Shown here piece by piece: positions 28,817-38,932 of a DNA stretch of 64,000 nt. Both the position numbers and the translations under genes were made by a program. Numbering within the stretch: position 1 is the stretch's first letter; the number at the start of each line of letters is the position of its first letter. This DNA is from Candidatus Mycobacterium wuenschmannii (GTDB taxonomy: Bacteria > Actinomycetota > Actinomycetes > Mycobacteriales > Mycobacteriaceae). The stretch is from the NCBI RefSeq assembly GCF_030252325.1, contig NZ_CP126981.1, positions 1,674,001 to 1,738,000 of the forward strand, read 5' to 3'. Below the pieces are notes generated by a model. That model ran no database searches and was not told the origin of the DNA. It was given only the letters and a program-made list of their open reading frames with translations.

Positions 28817-29425
28817 ATGACATCGTCACCCGTTCCGGATTCCGGAGAGAACGTCCCGACCAGCCCCGAGCGACCCGCCAGCAAGTGGGCGGTCGCCACC
28901 TTCCTGCTCGGTCTGGTCAGCCTTATCCCGCTGAGCGTGATCGCCGGCGTTGTCGCGCTCGTCAAGACACGTGGCGGCAAGGAACCGGGGCGCGGTCTCG
29001 TCGTGGCGGGGCTCGTCATCTGCGTACTGTGGAGCGCAGTCTGGGCGTACAGCCTGTGGCCGAAGCACGGTCTGATCACCGGCACGCTGCAGTCCGACCG
29101 CGTCGGCACGTGTTTCCGCGGCGACGTCAACTCGCCGGTCAACTGCGACCAGCCGCACTCCGACGAGCTGTTCGCGATGCTGAAGTTGTCACGATTCCCG
29201 GACAGCGATCCCGAACAGCACGAAATCGAGAAGCGCTGCAAGGCCGAGCTTCCCGGCTATTCGGCCACCGCCGAACGCGATCCGAGCATTCGGGTGGACG
29301 CCTGGGCGCCGGGTGCCGAGTGGAAACAACTCGACACGCACGCGGCAGGATGCGTCGCACACTCCAGCGGCAACCGCACGAGCTCGATCAAGCTCGGGCC
29401 GTCATTCAGCTGGAACTCACCGTAA
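28817..29425 (+). CDS. DUF4190 / septum-formation family membrane protein
   Basis: A 202-residue protein with two transmembrane helices (about residues 26-50 and 60-80) in a DUF4190-type region. It is followed by an extracytoplasmic Septum_form-like domain: [22 protein letters not shown] and three further Cys that could form disulfides. The family is common in actinobacteria and its role is unclear. The 3' end overlaps convergent cysA by 20 bases. No well-spaced Shine-Dalgarno is seen, so leaderless translation is possible. Confidence 0.8.
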   Translation: MTSSPVPDSGENVPTSPERPASKWAVATFLLGLVSLIPLSVIAGVVALVKTRGGKEPGRGLVVAGLVICVLWSAVWAYSLWPKHGLITGTLQSDRVGTCFRGDVNSPVNCDQPHSDELFAMLKLSRFPDSDPEQHEIEKRCKAELPGYSATAERDPSIRVDAWAPGAEWKQLDTHAAGCVAHSSGNRTSSIKLGPSFSWNSP

Positions 29426-30479
29426 CCTCGTCGGACTCGTTGCGCGCTAGCGCCTTTTCCGGCAGCGTCGGTACCCGGGTGGCCCGCACGTAGACCGTGT
29501 CGCCGCGCTTCAGGCCGAGCGCCTCGGCGTCACCACGGGTGATCTGAGCGATGAACGGACCGCCGGTGGCGGCATTGGTCAGCTCGACCCGAACCTCGAA
29601 GCCCAGCACGACAACTCGATCGATCGTGGCCCGCACCACGCCGGTGGCTTCGGCGGTGCCGTCGCCGGCGGCGATCTTCATGTCGGGATTACGGCCCACC
29701 CGGATGTCGTGCGGCCGAACAAGAGTGCCGTTGAGCGACGACACCGCGCCCAGGAACGACATCACGAACGAATTGGCCGGGGTGTCGTAAACGTCGCCCG
29801 GTGAGCCGACCTGCTCGATGCGCCCGTCCCGCAGGACCGCGATCCGGTCCGCGACATCCAGCGCCTCGGCCTGGTCGTGGGTGACCAGCACGGTGGTCAC
29901 GTGCACCTCGTCGTGCAAGCGGCGCAACCAGGCCCGCAGATCGTCGCGGACCTTGGCGTCGAGGGCACCGAACGGCTCGTCGAGCAGCAGCACCTGAGGA
30001 TCAACTGCCAGCGCGCGGGCCAACGCCATGCGCTGACGCTGACCGCCGGAAAGCTGGCTGGGATAACGGGTTTGGAAGCCGCTGAGCCCCACCACCCCGA
30101 GCAGGTGGTCGACCTTCTCGGCGATCTCGGCCTTGGGCCGCTTGCGGATCTTCAATCCGAAGGCCACGTTGTCGCGGACGGTCAGATGCTTGAAGGCCGC
30201 GTAGTGCTGGAACACGAAGCCGATGCCGCGACGCTGTGGCGCGATGGTAGTGACGTCGCGGCCGTTGATCGTGATGGTCCCGGTGTCGGGCTGGTCGAGC
30301 CCGGCGATGGCACGCAGCAGCGTCGATTTGCCCGACCCGCTGGGCCCGAGCAGTGCGGTCAAAGACCCCTTGGGAACGTCGAAGTCGACGTTGTCCAGCG
30401 CCACGAAGTCGCCGTAGCGTTTGTTGGCGCCCCGCACGGTGATTGCGTTGTCAGTCACGGACGTGCCTTCCCCTGTCAT
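29406..30479 (-). CDS. cysA: Sulfate ABC transporter ATP-binding protein CysA
   Basis: ATPase subunit (357 residues) of the sulfate/thiosulfate importer. Walker [11 protein letters not shown], signature [15 protein letters not shown], Walker [12 protein letters not shown] and the switch His in VTHDQ. A C-terminal TOBE-like regulatory domain starts near residue 240. ATG 30479 overlaps the cysW stop; a start a few codons later (MTDN-like context) is possible. Last gene of subI-cysT-cysW-cysA. Confidence 0.94.
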   Translation of the reverse strand: MTGEGTSVTDNAITVRGANKRYGDFVALDNVDFDVPKGSLTALLGPSGSGKSTLLRAIAGLDQPDTGTITINGRDVTTIAPQRRGIGFVFQHYAAFKHLTVRDNVAFGLKIRKRPKAEIAEKVDHLLGVVGLSGFQTRYPSQLSGGQRQRMALARALAVDPQVLLLDEPFGALDAKVRDDLRAWLRRLHDEVHVTTVLVTHDQAEALDVADRIAVLRDGRIEQVGSPGDVYDTPANSFVMSFLGAVSSLNGTLVRPHDIRVGRNPDMKIAAGDGTAEATGVVRATIDRVVVLGFEVRVELTNAATGGPFIAQITRGDAEALGLKRGDTVYVRATRVPTLPEKALARNESDEVTVSSS

Positions 30480-31294
30480 GCCTGCTTGGCTGCCCGGTTG
30501 CGGCGAGCATCGAGAATCACCTGGACGATCAGAACCAGTACCGACACCGCCATCAGCAACGTCGACAATGCGTAGGCGCCGTATTCGGCACCGCGGTTGT
30601 AGCGGTCGGAGACCAATAGCGTCAGCGTCTGCGACTGGCCGGGCAGGTTCGACGACACGATCAGTACCGCGCCGTATTCACCGAGCGTGCGCGCGATGGT
30701 CAGCACCACGCCATAGGTCAAACCCCAGCGAATCGACGGCAGGGTGATGCGCCAAAAGGTCTGCCACCAATTGGATCCCAGGGTCGCGGCCGCCTGCTCC
30801 TGATCGGTGCCGATCTCGTGCAGCACCGGTTCGACCTCGCGCACCACGAACGGCAGCGTCGCGAAGACGCTGGCCAGCACGATGCCTGGCAGTCCGAAGA
30901 TGATCTTGAAGCCGAAGTCCTTCTCGACGAAGCCGAGGAGACCCGCCGATCCCCATAACACGATCAAGGCGACACCCACGACCACCGGCGACACCGCGAA
31001 CGGCAGGTCGATGATTGCCTGCAATACACCCTTGCCGCGGAACCGGTTGCGCGCCAACATCAATGCGGTCGGAATACCGAAGACGACGTTGAGTGGCACC
31101 ACGATCGCCACCACGAGCACCGACAGATTCAGTGCCGAGATCGCCGCCGGCGTGCTGATCCAGTCGAAGAACTGGCCGAGACCGGGCTGGAAGGTCCGCC
31201 AGAGAATCAAGCCGACCGGGACGACGAGCAGGACCGACACGTAGGCCAGTGCCAGGAACCGCAGCAGATACTTGACCGAGGGCGAGAGGGTCAC
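30476..31294 (-). CDS. cysW: Sulfate ABC transporter permease CysW
   Basis: Integral membrane subunit of 272 residues with six predicted transmembrane segments and the EAA loop near [21 protein letters not shown], which docks to CysA. The GTG at 31294 overlaps the cysT stop. It forms the translocation pore with CysT. Confidence 0.93.
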   Translation of the reverse strand: MTLSPSVKYLLRFLALAYVSVLLVVPVGLILWRTFQPGLGQFFDWISTPAAISALNLSVLVVAIVVPLNVVFGIPTALMLARNRFRGKGVLQAIIDLPFAVSPVVVGVALIVLWGSAGLLGFVEKDFGFKIIFGLPGIVLASVFATLPFVVREVEPVLHEIGTDQEQAAATLGSNWWQTFWRITLPSIRWGLTYGVVLTIARTLGEYGAVLIVSSNLPGQSQTLTLLVSDRYNRGAEYGAYALSTLLMAVSVLVLIVQVILDARRNRAAKQA

Positions 31295-32145
31295 GACGAC
31301 AACTCCTCACGCTTGGCGGCGCGCGATCCCACCGTCCGGAGCACGAACAACACCACGAACGAAATAGCCAACAGCACAATCGAAATCGCGGCGGCGCCGG
31401 TGCGGTCGTCGTTCTCGATCAGGGTGCGGATCCACTGCGACGACACCTCGGTCTTACCCGGCACCGCGCCACCGATCAGCACCACCGAACCGAATTCACC
31501 GATCGCCCGCGCGAACGTCAACCCCGCGCCGGTCAACAGCACCGGGGTCAGCGACGGCAGCACGACCGTGGTGAAGATCGTCGCGTTGTTGGCGCCCAGC
31601 GATGCGGCCGCCTCTTCGGTCTCGTGGTCGATCTCGAGCAGCACGGGCTGCACGGCGCGCACCACGAACGGCAGCGTGACGAACGCCAGCGCGACGCCCA
31701 CGCCCCATGAGGTGTGCTGCAGGTGCAGGCCGACCGGGCTGTGGTTTCCGTACAGCGCCAACAGAACCAGGCTCGCCACGATCGTCGGCAGGGCGAACGG
31801 CAGGTCGATCAGGACGTCGACCACGCGCTTGCCCGGGAAGTCGTCGCGCACCAGCACCCAGGCGATCAGCAAACCGAACAGCATGTTGACCACGGTCACC
31901 ACCGCCGAGATCGTCAGCGTCACCCGGAAGGACTCCAGCGCCGCGTTCGAGGTGACCGCGAGCCAGAACGCCTCCCAGCCACCGCCGATCGACTGCCACA
32001 GGATGGCCGCCAGCGGCAGCAGCACGATGACAGACAGCCAGACAACGGAGACGCCCACCCGCAGCGAGGTGCCGTTGTTGATCAACTTGTTGCGGCCCAG
32101 CGGTTTACCGGTGCCGGGGACTTCCCGCGTGATCGCCGCGGTCAT
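31291..32145 (-). CDS. cysT: Sulfate ABC transporter permease CysT (CysU)
   Basis: Integral membrane subunit of 284 residues, homologous to CysW, with the EAA-like loop EIDHETEEAAASLGANNATIF. It overlaps subI by 4 bases. The N-terminal 25 residues are cytoplasmic and basic, before the first transmembrane helix (about residues 30-50). Confidence 0.93.
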   Translation of the reverse strand: MTAAITREVPGTGKPLGRNKLINNGTSLRVGVSVVWLSVIVLLPLAAILWQSIGGGWEAFWLAVTSNAALESFRVTLTISAVVTVVNMLFGLLIAWVLVRDDFPGKRVVDVLIDLPFALPTIVASLVLLALYGNHSPVGLHLQHTSWGVGVALAFVTLPFVVRAVQPVLLEIDHETEEAAASLGANNATIFTTVVLPSLTPVLLTGAGLTFARAIGEFGSVVLIGGAVPGKTEVSSQWIRTLIENDDRTGAAAISIVLLAISFVVLFVLRTVGSRAAKREELSS

Positions 32146-33179
32146 CCGGTGGCCTTCGTGTAGATCTTGGTGATGCTGCCCGACTTCTTGTCGAACAGCT
32201 GGGTGTCCACCTGCGGCCAGCCACCCAGGTCGGCGAGCGTCCAGAGCTTCTCCGGAACCGGAAACTGGTCGCGTACCTGGGCCGCGATCGCCGGGTCGAC
32301 CGGGCGGAATCCGGCTGCCGCCCAGACCTTTTGGGCCTCGGCCGTGTACTGGTAGTTCTTGAATGCCACGGCGGCGTTCAGGTGCGGGCTGGTGGTCACC
32401 ACGGCCACCGGGTTCTCGATCTTGATGGTCTGCGGCGGGTTGACGTGGGTGACCGGCTTTCCGAGACGCTCGGTGGCGATCGCCTCGTTCTCGTAGCTAA
32501 TCAGCGCGTCGCCGCTGCCCTGGACGAACACGTCGGTGGCTTCACGCCCCGACCCGGGGCGCAGCTTCACGTGCTCGGTGACCAGCTTGTGCACGTAGTC
32601 GAGGCCGGCCAACGGGTCGTGGCCGCCGTTGCTTTTCACCACGTAGGGCGCCAGCAGGTTCCACTTCGCGGAGCCCGAACTCAGCGGGCTGGGCGTGACG
32701 ACCTCGACGTCCGGCCGCAGCAGGTCGTCCCAGTCCCTGATGTTCTTCGGGTTGCCGGGTCGCACCACCAACGTCACCACCGACCCGAAGGGGATGCCTT
32801 TGGTGGCGTCGGAGTCCCAGTCCTTGGCGACCTTGCCCGCTTTGACCAGCCGGGTGACGTCGGGCTCGACCGAGAAGTTGACGATGTCAGCGGGCTTGCC
32901 GTCGACCACGCCGCGGGACTGGTCCCCCGACGCGCCGTACGAGGCGATCACCTGGATGCCTTTGCCGGCCGGTGAGGCGTTGAACGCGGGGATGATCTTG
33001 CTCCAGCCGGGCTCCGGGACCGAATAGGCGACGAGCGTGATGCTGGTCTTGCCCCCGGCGGACCCGCCACCTCCGACGACGTCGCTGGCGCCCCCGTGGC
33101 ACGCGGCGATCAGGCCCGTTGCGAGGGTCAGCGCGACAGCGTGCCGCCACCCAACGGGTTTCTTGGTGTCGTCGAACAA
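32142..33179 (-). CDS. subI: Sulfate-binding lipoprotein SubI
   Basis: Periplasmic sulfate receptor (345 residues) anchored as a lipoprotein: LATGLIAACHG gives a lipobox with Cys27. It then has the sulfate/thiosulfate-binding protein fold, with NFSVEPDVTRL, SPLSSGSAKWN and GSGDALISYENEA typical of the Sbp family. TTG 33179 is chosen because AAAGG lies upstream and the basic n-region then directly precedes the hydrophobic core. A longer frame to 33308 lacks this logic and overlaps the leader ORF. First gene of the sulfate import operon. Confidence 0.92.
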   Translation of the reverse strand: MFDDTKKPVGWRHAVALTLATGLIAACHGGASDVVGGGGSAGGKTSITLVAYSVPEPGWSKIIPAFNASPAGKGIQVIASYGASGDQSRGVVDGKPADIVNFSVEPDVTRLVKAGKVAKDWDSDATKGIPFGSVVTLVVRPGNPKNIRDWDDLLRPDVEVVTPSPLSSGSAKWNLLAPYVVKSNGGHDPLAGLDYVHKLVTEHVKLRPGSGREATDVFVQGSGDALISYENEAIATERLGKPVTHVNPPQTIKIENPVAVVTTSPHLNAAVAFKNYQYTAEAQKVWAAAGFRPVDPAIAAQVRDQFPVPEKLWTLADLGGWPQVDTQLFDKKSGSITKIYTKATG

Positions 33180-33261
33180 TGGTCGACCTTTCGGAAGTGA
33201 GCTTGACGTCTGACAGATCCCATTGCGAAGGAAAACGAGTTTCGGCGCGTGGGCAGAATGG

Positions 33262-33354
33262 TCAGCGACAACAATGCACGTCAGCGACGGCGCAATTACC
33301 CACGGCAATGAGCGCCAAGATGTGGCACTCGGTACTGCCGGAGACTGCGTGCAT
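33262..33354 (-). CDS. Leaderless Cys-rich leader peptide of the sulfate import operon
   Basis: A 30-residue ORF on the minus strand from ATG 33354 to TGA, ending H-C-C-R, with further Cys at positions 10 and 21. A TANNNT-type -10 element, TAGGCT (33361-33366), ends 6 bases before the ATG, so the message probably starts at the ATG. It lies 82 bases upstream of subI. Position and tandem Cys codons match the cysteine-responsive attenuators described in M. smegmatis sulfur operons, and mirror the leader found here before sirA. Confidence 0.78.
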   Translation of the reverse strand: MHAVSGSTECHILALIAVGNCAVADVHCCR

Positions 33355-33404
33355 GGGCGAAGCCTAACAGAATCTTTTCCGGCCGCATCGCGAGCCGCCG
33401 CAGG

Positions 33405-33500
33405 TCAGCGGGTCAACAGCCAGGCGACAACGACCAGAACGATCAGCGCGACCAATATCAACGTCACCCGCGATCGCGGCATACCGGTGTTTCCGCTCAT
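33405..33500 (-). CDS. Very small membrane protein, 31 aa
   Basis: ATG 33500 overlaps the stop of the upstream 64-residue gene as ATGA, which supports real translation. Ten polar residues precede one strongly hydrophobic helix (VTLILVALIVLVVVAWLL) ending at the C-terminus. Similar in size and position to small proteins annotated around Rv2401/Rv2401A in M. tuberculosis. Function unknown. Confidence 0.55.
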   Translation of the reverse strand: MSGNTGMPRSRVTLILVALIVLVVVAWLLTR

Positions 33501-33691
33501 CCAGCGTTCCCATCGCCATGCCGAACGCGACGCATCAGCGCAATCCCACGGCCGAGTGCGCCGTCCAGCGCCGCCGCGATCAGGTAGGCCAGCACCAGCA
33601 CGACCGGCATCACCACGATGGTCTGGAAGACAAACGCCAGGCCAGACAGCCACAGCTCGACGCCGTCCCACCAGCTCAGGATCGCGTTCAT
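33497..33691 (-). CDS. Small membrane protein, 64 aa (Rv2401A-like by position)
   Basis: Starts MNAILSWWDGVELWL and has a hydrophobic helix at about residues 17-43, then a basic cytoplasmic tail (MRRVRHGDGN). It lies between the sulfate importer operon and the cobN riboswitch and is coupled to the 31-residue membrane protein downstream. Function unknown. Confidence 0.6.
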   Translation of the reverse strand: MNAILSWWDGVELWLSGLAFVFQTIVVMPVVLVLAYLIAAALDGALGRGIALMRRVRHGDGNAG

Positions 33692-33720
33692 CGCGCTCAC
33701 CCTACTAAGCTGATGCGCGC

Positions 33721-33853
33721 ACGTCTCGTGGCGACAGGAAAACGGCGCGCGGCGGAATCGCCGAGGAATCTCTGTGGAGGTCCCGGTAACGCGCCGCGAC
33801 CCAAGCCAGATACTGGTCACGAGGCACTCCACACCGACGGGGCGAGAACCCCG
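33721..33853 (+). ncRNA. Cobalamin riboswitch upstream of cobN
   Basis: The 5' region of cobN contains the hallmarks of a cobalamin aptamer: TCCCGGTAACG (core strand) and AAGCCAGATACTGGT (B12-box-like), linked by GC-rich stems. A CGGGG/CCCCG hairpin (33838-33853) abuts the GAGGAGGA ribosome-binding site, suggesting translational control by the ligand. Exact 5' end uncertain. Confidence 0.75.
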
Positions 33854-33865
33854 AGGAGGAACCCC

Positions 33866-36800
33866 GTGACCCATCGCATCGCGTTGCTGTCCACCTCGGA
33901 CACCGACCTGCTCTCCGCGCGCGCGTCCCAGGCGCCCTACATCCTGGGCAATCCAGCGCGCCAGCCCGTCGCGGACTCCCTCGACGGCGCCGACGTCGTC
34001 GTGCTGCGGGTGCTCGGCTCCTCGGCCGAGGTTGCCGACGAGCTCAACTCGCTGCGCGCCACCGGGCTGCCGTTGGTCGTGCTGGGCGGCGAGCGCGCCC
34101 CCAGCGCCGAGCTGATGGAGAACTCGACGGTCCCGATCGGGCTTGCTGCGCAGGCACATTCGTACCTCGCCGAGGGTGGGCCCGCGAATCTTGCTCAGCT
34201 GCACGCCTTTCTGTGCGACACCGTGCTGCTCACCGGCGAGGGATTCGACGAGCCGGTAGTGATCCCGGAGTGGGGTTACGCCGCGCGACCCCCTCAGCTG
34301 ACCGCGCCAGCCCGGGTCGGCGTGCTGTACTACCGCGCCCACGAGGTCAGCGGCAACTCCGGCTTCGCGCACGCGCTCGCCGATGCGATCGACGCCACCG
34401 GCGGCGCGGTCGGGGTGCCGATCTTCGCGTCGTCGCTGCGCAGCGCACCCGACGAGTTGTTCGACGCGCTGGGCTCGCTGGACGCGGTGGTGGTGAGCAT
34501 GCTGGCGGCCGGTGGATCCAAGTCGGCGGCCGCGGGGGCCGGTGAAGATGACACGTCGTGGGACATAGAGCGCATCGCCGGGATGAACATCCCGGTGCTG
34601 CAAGGCCTTTGCCTGACCTCGTCGCGGGAGGAGTGGGAGGCCAACGACGACGGCGTCACCCCGCTGGACTCCGCGACGCAGATCGCGATCCCCGAATTCG
34701 ACGGGCGCATCATCACCGCGCCGTACTCGTTCAAAGAGATCGACGACGATGGCCTCCCCCACTACGTCGCCGACGCGGAGCGGTGCGCGCGGGTCGCCAC
34801 GATCGCGGTCAACCACGCCGCGTTGCGCCGAATCCCCAACGCGGACAAGAAGCTTGCGCTGGTGCTGTCGGCGTATCCGACCAAGCACTCGCGGGTCGGC
34901 AACGCCGTCGGACTCGACACCCCGGCGTCGGCGGTGCGCCTGCTGCATCGCCTTGCGGCGGACGGCTACGACGTCGGCGACGGCTTCGGCGTGCTCGGGA
35001 TCGAGGACGAGACGCAGGCCGGCGACCGGTTGATGCACACGCTGATCGACGCGGGTGGCCAGGACGAGCAGTGGCTGACCACCGAGCAGGTGGCCGGCGC
35101 GCAGGTGAAAGTGACTGCGGCGCAATACGCCGAGTGGACCCACGCGCTACCGGCCGAACTGCGCGACGAGATCGCCGAGGCCTGGGGTCCGGTGCCGGGG
35201 CGACTGTTCGTCAACGACGACGGCGAGATCGTCATCGCCGCACTCCGGTCGGGCAACGTCGTGCTGATGATTCAGCCGCCGCGGGGGTTCGGCGAGAACC
35301 CGGTGGCGATCTACCACGACCCGGACATGGCCGTCAGCCACCACTACCTCGCGGCCTACCGGTGGCTCGAGCACGGCTTCGGCGCCCATGCGGTGGTGCA
35401 CCTCGGCAAGCATGGCTCGATGGAGTGGCTGCCCGGCAAGAACGCCGCGCTGTCGGCCGCGTGTGCCACCGACGCGGTGCTCGGCAACCTGCCGCTGATC
35501 TACCCGTTCCTGGTCAACGATCCCGGCGAGGGGGCGCAGGCGAAGCGGCGCGCGCACGCCACCATCGTGGACCATCTGATCCCCCCGATGGCGCGTGCCG
35601 AAAGCTACGGCGACATCGCGCGATTGGAGCAGTTGCTCGACGAGTACGGCAACATCGCGGCGATGGACCCGGCCAAGCTCCCGGCGATCCGTGGCGAGAT
35701 CTGGAACCTGATGCGCGCCGCCGAGATGCACCGCGACCTCGGCCTCGACGACCGGCCCGATGACGAGGAATTCGACGACTTCCTGTTGCATGTCGACGGC
35801 TGGCTGTGCGAGATCAAGGATGCCCAGATCCGCGACGGCCTGCATGTGCTGGGCGAAGCGCCGACCGGTGCGGCGCGGGTCAACCTGGTGTTGGCGATCC
35901 TGCGGGCCGCCCAGGTGTGGGGCGGTCAGGACCACGCCGTCCCCGGTCTGCGCAGCGCGCTGGGCCTGAAGGAAGGCGCCGAGGTCATCGCGGTCGATGA
36001 GATCGAAAGCCAGGCACGGGCATTGGTCGAGGCGATGGAGGCCGCCGGCTGGGACGCCGGCGCGGTCGACGCGCTGCACGAGGCGCCGGAGGTGCGGGCC
36101 TCGCTGCGCTTCGCCGCCACCGAGGTGGTGCCGCGGCTGTCCGGCACCGCGGGCGAACTCGACGCGGTATTGCTCGCGCTGGCAGGCGGTTTCGTGCGGC
36201 CCGGGCCGTCGGGTTCGCCGCTGCGCGGTCTGGTCAACGTGCTGCCCACCGGCCGCAACTTCTACACCGTCGACCCGCGGGCGGTGCCGTCACGGCTGGC
36301 CTGGCAGACCGGGCAGGCGATGGCGGAGTCGCTGCTGCAGCGCTACCTCGACGACACCGGCACCTACCCGGAGTCGGTCGGGCTGTCGGTGTGGGGTACC
36401 AGCGCAATGCGCACGTCCGGTGACGACATCGCGGAGGTGTTGGCGCTGTTGGGCGTTCGGCCCGAATGGGACGAGGCGTCGCGCCGGGTCAGCCGCCTCG
36501 AGCTGATCCCGCTCGAAGAACTCGGCCGGCCGCGCATCGACGTGACCATCCGCATCTCCGGATTCTTCCGCGACGCCTTCCCGCATGTGGTGATGATGCT
36601 CGACGACGCGGTACGGATGGTGGCGCAGCTCGACGAGTCGGACGGCTACAACTACGTGGCCGCGCACGCGCGTGCCGACCTCGCCGACCACGGCGACGAG
36701 CGACGCGCCACCACACGGGTTTTCGGCTCCAAGCCGGGCTCCTACGGGGCGGGCATTCTGCAGGTCATCGAGTCGGGTACCTGGCGCGACGACAAGGACC

Positions 36801-37441
36801 TGGCCGAGGTCTACACCGCGTGGGGCGGATTCGCCTACGGCCGCGGCCTGGACGGCGCGGCGGCCGCCGATGACATGCGCACCAACTACGCCCGAATCAA
36901 GGTCGCGGCCAAGAACATCGACACCCGCGAGCACGACATCGCCGACAGCGACGACTACTTCCAGTATCACGGCGGCATGGTCGCGACGATCCGCGCGCTG
37001 ACCGGATCGGATCCCAAGGCGTATGTGGGAGATTCGACGACGCCCGACGCGGTCCGCACCCGGACGCTGTCCGAGGAGACCGCGCGGGTATTCCGAGCCC
37101 GGGTGGTCAACCCGCGCTGGATCTCGGCGATGCGCCGGCACGGCTACAAGGGCGCGTTCGAACTCGCCGCCACCGTCGACTACCTGTTCGGTTTCGACGC
37201 GACCGCGGGCGTGGTGCATGACTGGATGTACGAAAAGCTGGCCGAGTCCTACGTTCTCGACCCCGAGACGCGCGAATTCCTCGACCAGTCGAACCCGTGG
37301 GCGCTGCACGGCATGGTCGAGCGCCTACAGGAGGCCGCCGACCGCGGCCTGTGGGCCGACCCGTCACCGGAGACGCTGGCAGCGCTGCGGCAGGCCTACC
37401 TGGAGGTCGAGGGTGACATCGAGGGCCGCGCCGGTGCCTGA
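33866..37441 (+). CDS. cobN: Cobaltochelatase subunit CobN
   Basis: Large subunit (1191 residues) of the ATP-dependent aerobic cobaltochelatase, which inserts cobalt in hydrogenobyrinate a,c-diamide. The CobN/BchH domain fills the protein; recognisable conserved stretches include VLSAYPTKHSRVGNAVGLDTP, HLGKHGSMEWLPGKN (read in parts) and TVDPRAVPS. GTG 33866 has GAGGAGGA upstream. Length equals that of actinobacterial CobN. The partner ATPase/VWA subunit is encoded at 40861-42831. Controlled by the riboswitch directly upstream. Confidence 0.95.
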   Translation: MTHRIALLSTSDTDLLSARASQAPYILGNPARQPVADSLDGADVVVLRVLGSSAEVADELNSLRATGLPLVVLGGERAPSAELMENSTVPIGLAAQAHSYLAEGGPANLAQLHAFLCDTVLLTGEGFDEPVVIPEWGYAARPPQLTAPARVGVLYYRAHEVSGNSGFAHALADAIDATGGAVGVPIFASSLRSAPDELFDALGSLDAVVVSMLAAGGSKSAAAGAGEDDTSWDIERIAGMNIPVLQGLCLTSSREEWEANDDGVTPLDSATQIAIPEFDGRIITAPYSFKEIDDDGLPHYVADAERCARVATIAVNHAALRRIPNADKKLALVLSAYPTKHSRVGNAVGLDTPASAVRLLHRLAADGYDVGDGFGVLGIEDETQAGDRLMHTLIDAGGQDEQWLTTEQVAGAQVKVTAAQYAEWTHALPAELRDEIAEAWGPVPGRLFVNDDGEIVIAALRSGNVVLMIQPPRGFGENPVAIYHDPDMAVSHHYLAAYRWLEHGFGAHAVVHLGKHGSMEWLPGKNAALSAACATDAVLGNLPLIYPFLVNDPGEGAQAKRRAHATIVDHLIPPMARAESYGDIARLEQLLDEYGNIAAMDPAKLPAIRGEIWNLMRAAEMHRDLGLDDRPDDEEFDDFLLHVDGWLCEIKDAQIRDGLHVLGEAPTGAARVNLVLAILRAAQVWGGQDHAVPGLRSALGLKEGAEVIAVDEIESQARALVEAMEAAGWDAGAVDALHEAPEVRASLRFAATEVVPRLSGTAGELDAVLLALAGGFVRPGPSGSPLRGLVNVLPTGRNFYTVDPRAVPSRLAWQTGQAMAESLLQRYLDDTGTYPESVGLSVWGTSAMRTSGDDIAEVLALLGVRPEWDEASRRVSRLELIPLEELGRPRIDVTIRISGFFRDAFPHVVMMLDDAVRMVAQLDESDGYNYVAAHARADLADHGDERRATTRVFGSKPGSYGAGILQVIESGTWRDDKDLAEVYTAWGGFAYGRGLDGAAAADDMRTNYARIKVAAKNIDTREHDIADSDDYFQYHGGMVATIRALTGSDPKAYVGDSTTPDAVRTRTLSEETARVFRARVVNPRWISAMRRHGYKGAFELAATVDYLFGFDATAGVVHDWMYEKLAESYVLDPETREFLDQSNPWALHGMVERLQEAADRGLWADPSPETLAALRQAYLEVEGDIEGRAGA

Positions 37442-38192
37442 GCCCGTCCGGGTCTGCATCCTGGGGGTCGGCATGGGCCCCCAGCACGTCACCCCGGAAG
37501 TCGCCGAGGCGCTGCGGTCGGTCGACTACGTGGTGGCCGCGTTCAAGGGTCCCGACGACGAACTGCTCGCACTGCGGTGGGAGATCGTCGACGCCTACAC
37601 CGACGGCTCAATCGACGTTGTGGCCGTTCACGATCCGGAACGGAACCGGTCGACCGGGCTCGACGATCAGGGCTACCAGCAGGCGGTGGCCGACTGGCAC
37701 GACGCGCGCGCGCAGGCCTACGCCGACGTGCTGCGTGCCCGTGGCGGCACCGCCGCGTTCCTGGTGTTCGGTGACCCGTCGCTGTACGACTCGACGATCC
37801 GGGTGGTCGAGAGGATCCAGAAGCTCGGTGTGCCAATCGAATTCGACGTGCTGCCGGGCGTCAGTGCGCCACAGGTGCTAGCCGCACGGCACCGCATTGT
37901 GCTGCACGAGGTCGGCCGCCCGGTACACATCACCACCGGCCGCCTGCTGCAGGAGGCGGTCGCCGCCGGGCAGGACAACATCGTCGCCATGCTCAACCCG
38001 CCCCCGGAGCGGCTCGACGTGACCGGTCTGGACGACTGGTCGGTGTGGTGGGCCGCCAACCTCGGCGCCACCGGTGAGCGGCTGGTCGCGGGACGGTTCG
38101 GCGATGTCGACCTTCAGATCGCCAAGGCCCGCGCGAAGGCGCGCGCCGAGGCGGGTTTCGTGATGGACATCTATCTGTTCCGGCGGCCGTGA
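37413..38192 (+). CDS. cobF: Precorrin-6A synthase (deacetylating) CobF
   Basis: SAM-dependent C-1 methyltransferase of 259 residues that also releases acetate from precorrin-5. N-terminal [16 protein letters not shown] and internal [15 protein letters not shown] are typical of CobF rather than of other corrin methylases. GTG 37413 has GGAGG 6 bases upstream and overlaps cobN by 29 bases; GTG 37434 is an alternative. M. tuberculosis is known to lack cobF, so its presence suggests a complete aerobic route here. Confidence 0.9.
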   Translation: MTSRAAPVPEPVRVCILGVGMGPQHVTPEVAEALRSVDYVVAAFKGPDDELLALRWEIVDAYTDGSIDVVAVHDPERNRSTGLDDQGYQQAVADWHDARAQAYADVLRARGGTAAFLVFGDPSLYDSTIRVVERIQKLGVPIEFDVLPGVSAPQVLAARHRIVLHEVGRPVHITTGRLLQEAVAAGQDNIVAMLNPPPERLDVTGLDDWSVWWAANLGATGERLVAGRFGDVDLQIAKARAKARAEAGFVMDIYLFRRP

Positions 38193-38932
38193 CGGCTCGC
38201 CGCGTGCTGCTCCTTGGCGGCACGTCCGAGGCGCGCACGCTGGCCGCACGGCTGGTGGCCGACGGCGTCGAGGTGACGAGCTCGCTGGCCGGCCGGGTTG
38301 CCCACCCGCGACTGCCCGAAGGGGCGGTGCGCATCGGCGGATTCGGCGGAGTCGACGGGTTGCGAAAGGCGTTGCGCGACTTCGACGTCGTGGTCGATGC
38401 GACGCATCCGTTCTCGGCGACAATCTCCGCTAACGCCTTTCGCGCCTGCGCTGCCGAGTCGATTCCGCTGCTGCGGCTGCAGCGACCCGGGTGGGCCGAG
38501 CGTGCCACCGCGTTGTGGCATTGGGTGGATTCGCACAGCGAGGCCGCCACCGAGGCCGCGCGGTTGGGCAAGCGGCCGCTGCTGACGGTCGGCCGCCAGC
38601 AATTGCGCGAGTTCGTCGCGGCTCTCGGCGAGTTGCCGGTCGTCGCGCGGGTCGTGGACGATCCGGACTTTGCGCTGCCGCCCTTGTGGCAGTTGATCCA
38701 CGACCGCGGGCCCTACGCGTTGGACGGCGAGTTGACCCTGCTGCGCGAGCATGGCGCGGATGTGTTGGTCACCAAGGACTCCGGCGGCGAGTACACCTGG
38801 CCGAAGATGCAAGCCGCCGACGAGTTGGGCATCCCGGTCGTCGTTGTGCGGCGACCGGCCGTGCCCGCCGAGGTCCCGGTGGTATCCCTCCTCGACGACG
38901 CCGTCACCTGGCTGCGTGAACCGCGCGCGTGA
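38189..38932 (+). CDS. cobK: Precorrin-6A reductase CobK
   Basis: NADPH-dependent reductase of 247 residues that converts precorrin-6A to precorrin-6B. N-terminal [17 protein letters not shown], then [14 protein letters not shown] and the C-terminal [17 protein letters not shown] are CobK hallmarks. GTG 38189 overlaps the cobF stop as GTGA. Its 3' end overlaps convergent cobB by 29 bases. Confidence 0.93.
   Translation: MTARRVLLLGGTSEARTLAARLVADGVEVTSSLAGRVAHPRLPEGAVRIGGFGGVDGLRKALRDFDVVVDATHPFSATISANAFRACAAESIPLLRLQRPGWAERATALWHWVDSHSEAATEAARLGKRPLLTVGRQQLREFVAALGELPVVARVVDDPDFALPPLWQLIHDRGPYALDGELTLLREHGADVLVTKDSGGEYTWPKMQAADELGIPVVVVRRPAVPAEVPVVSLLDDAVTWLREPRA

Noticed and set aside
33180..33308. 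Longer N-terminus for SubI
   Set aside because: It would bury the lipoprotein signal, overlaps the Cys-rich leader ORF, and has no ribosome-binding site; TTG 33179 is better placed.
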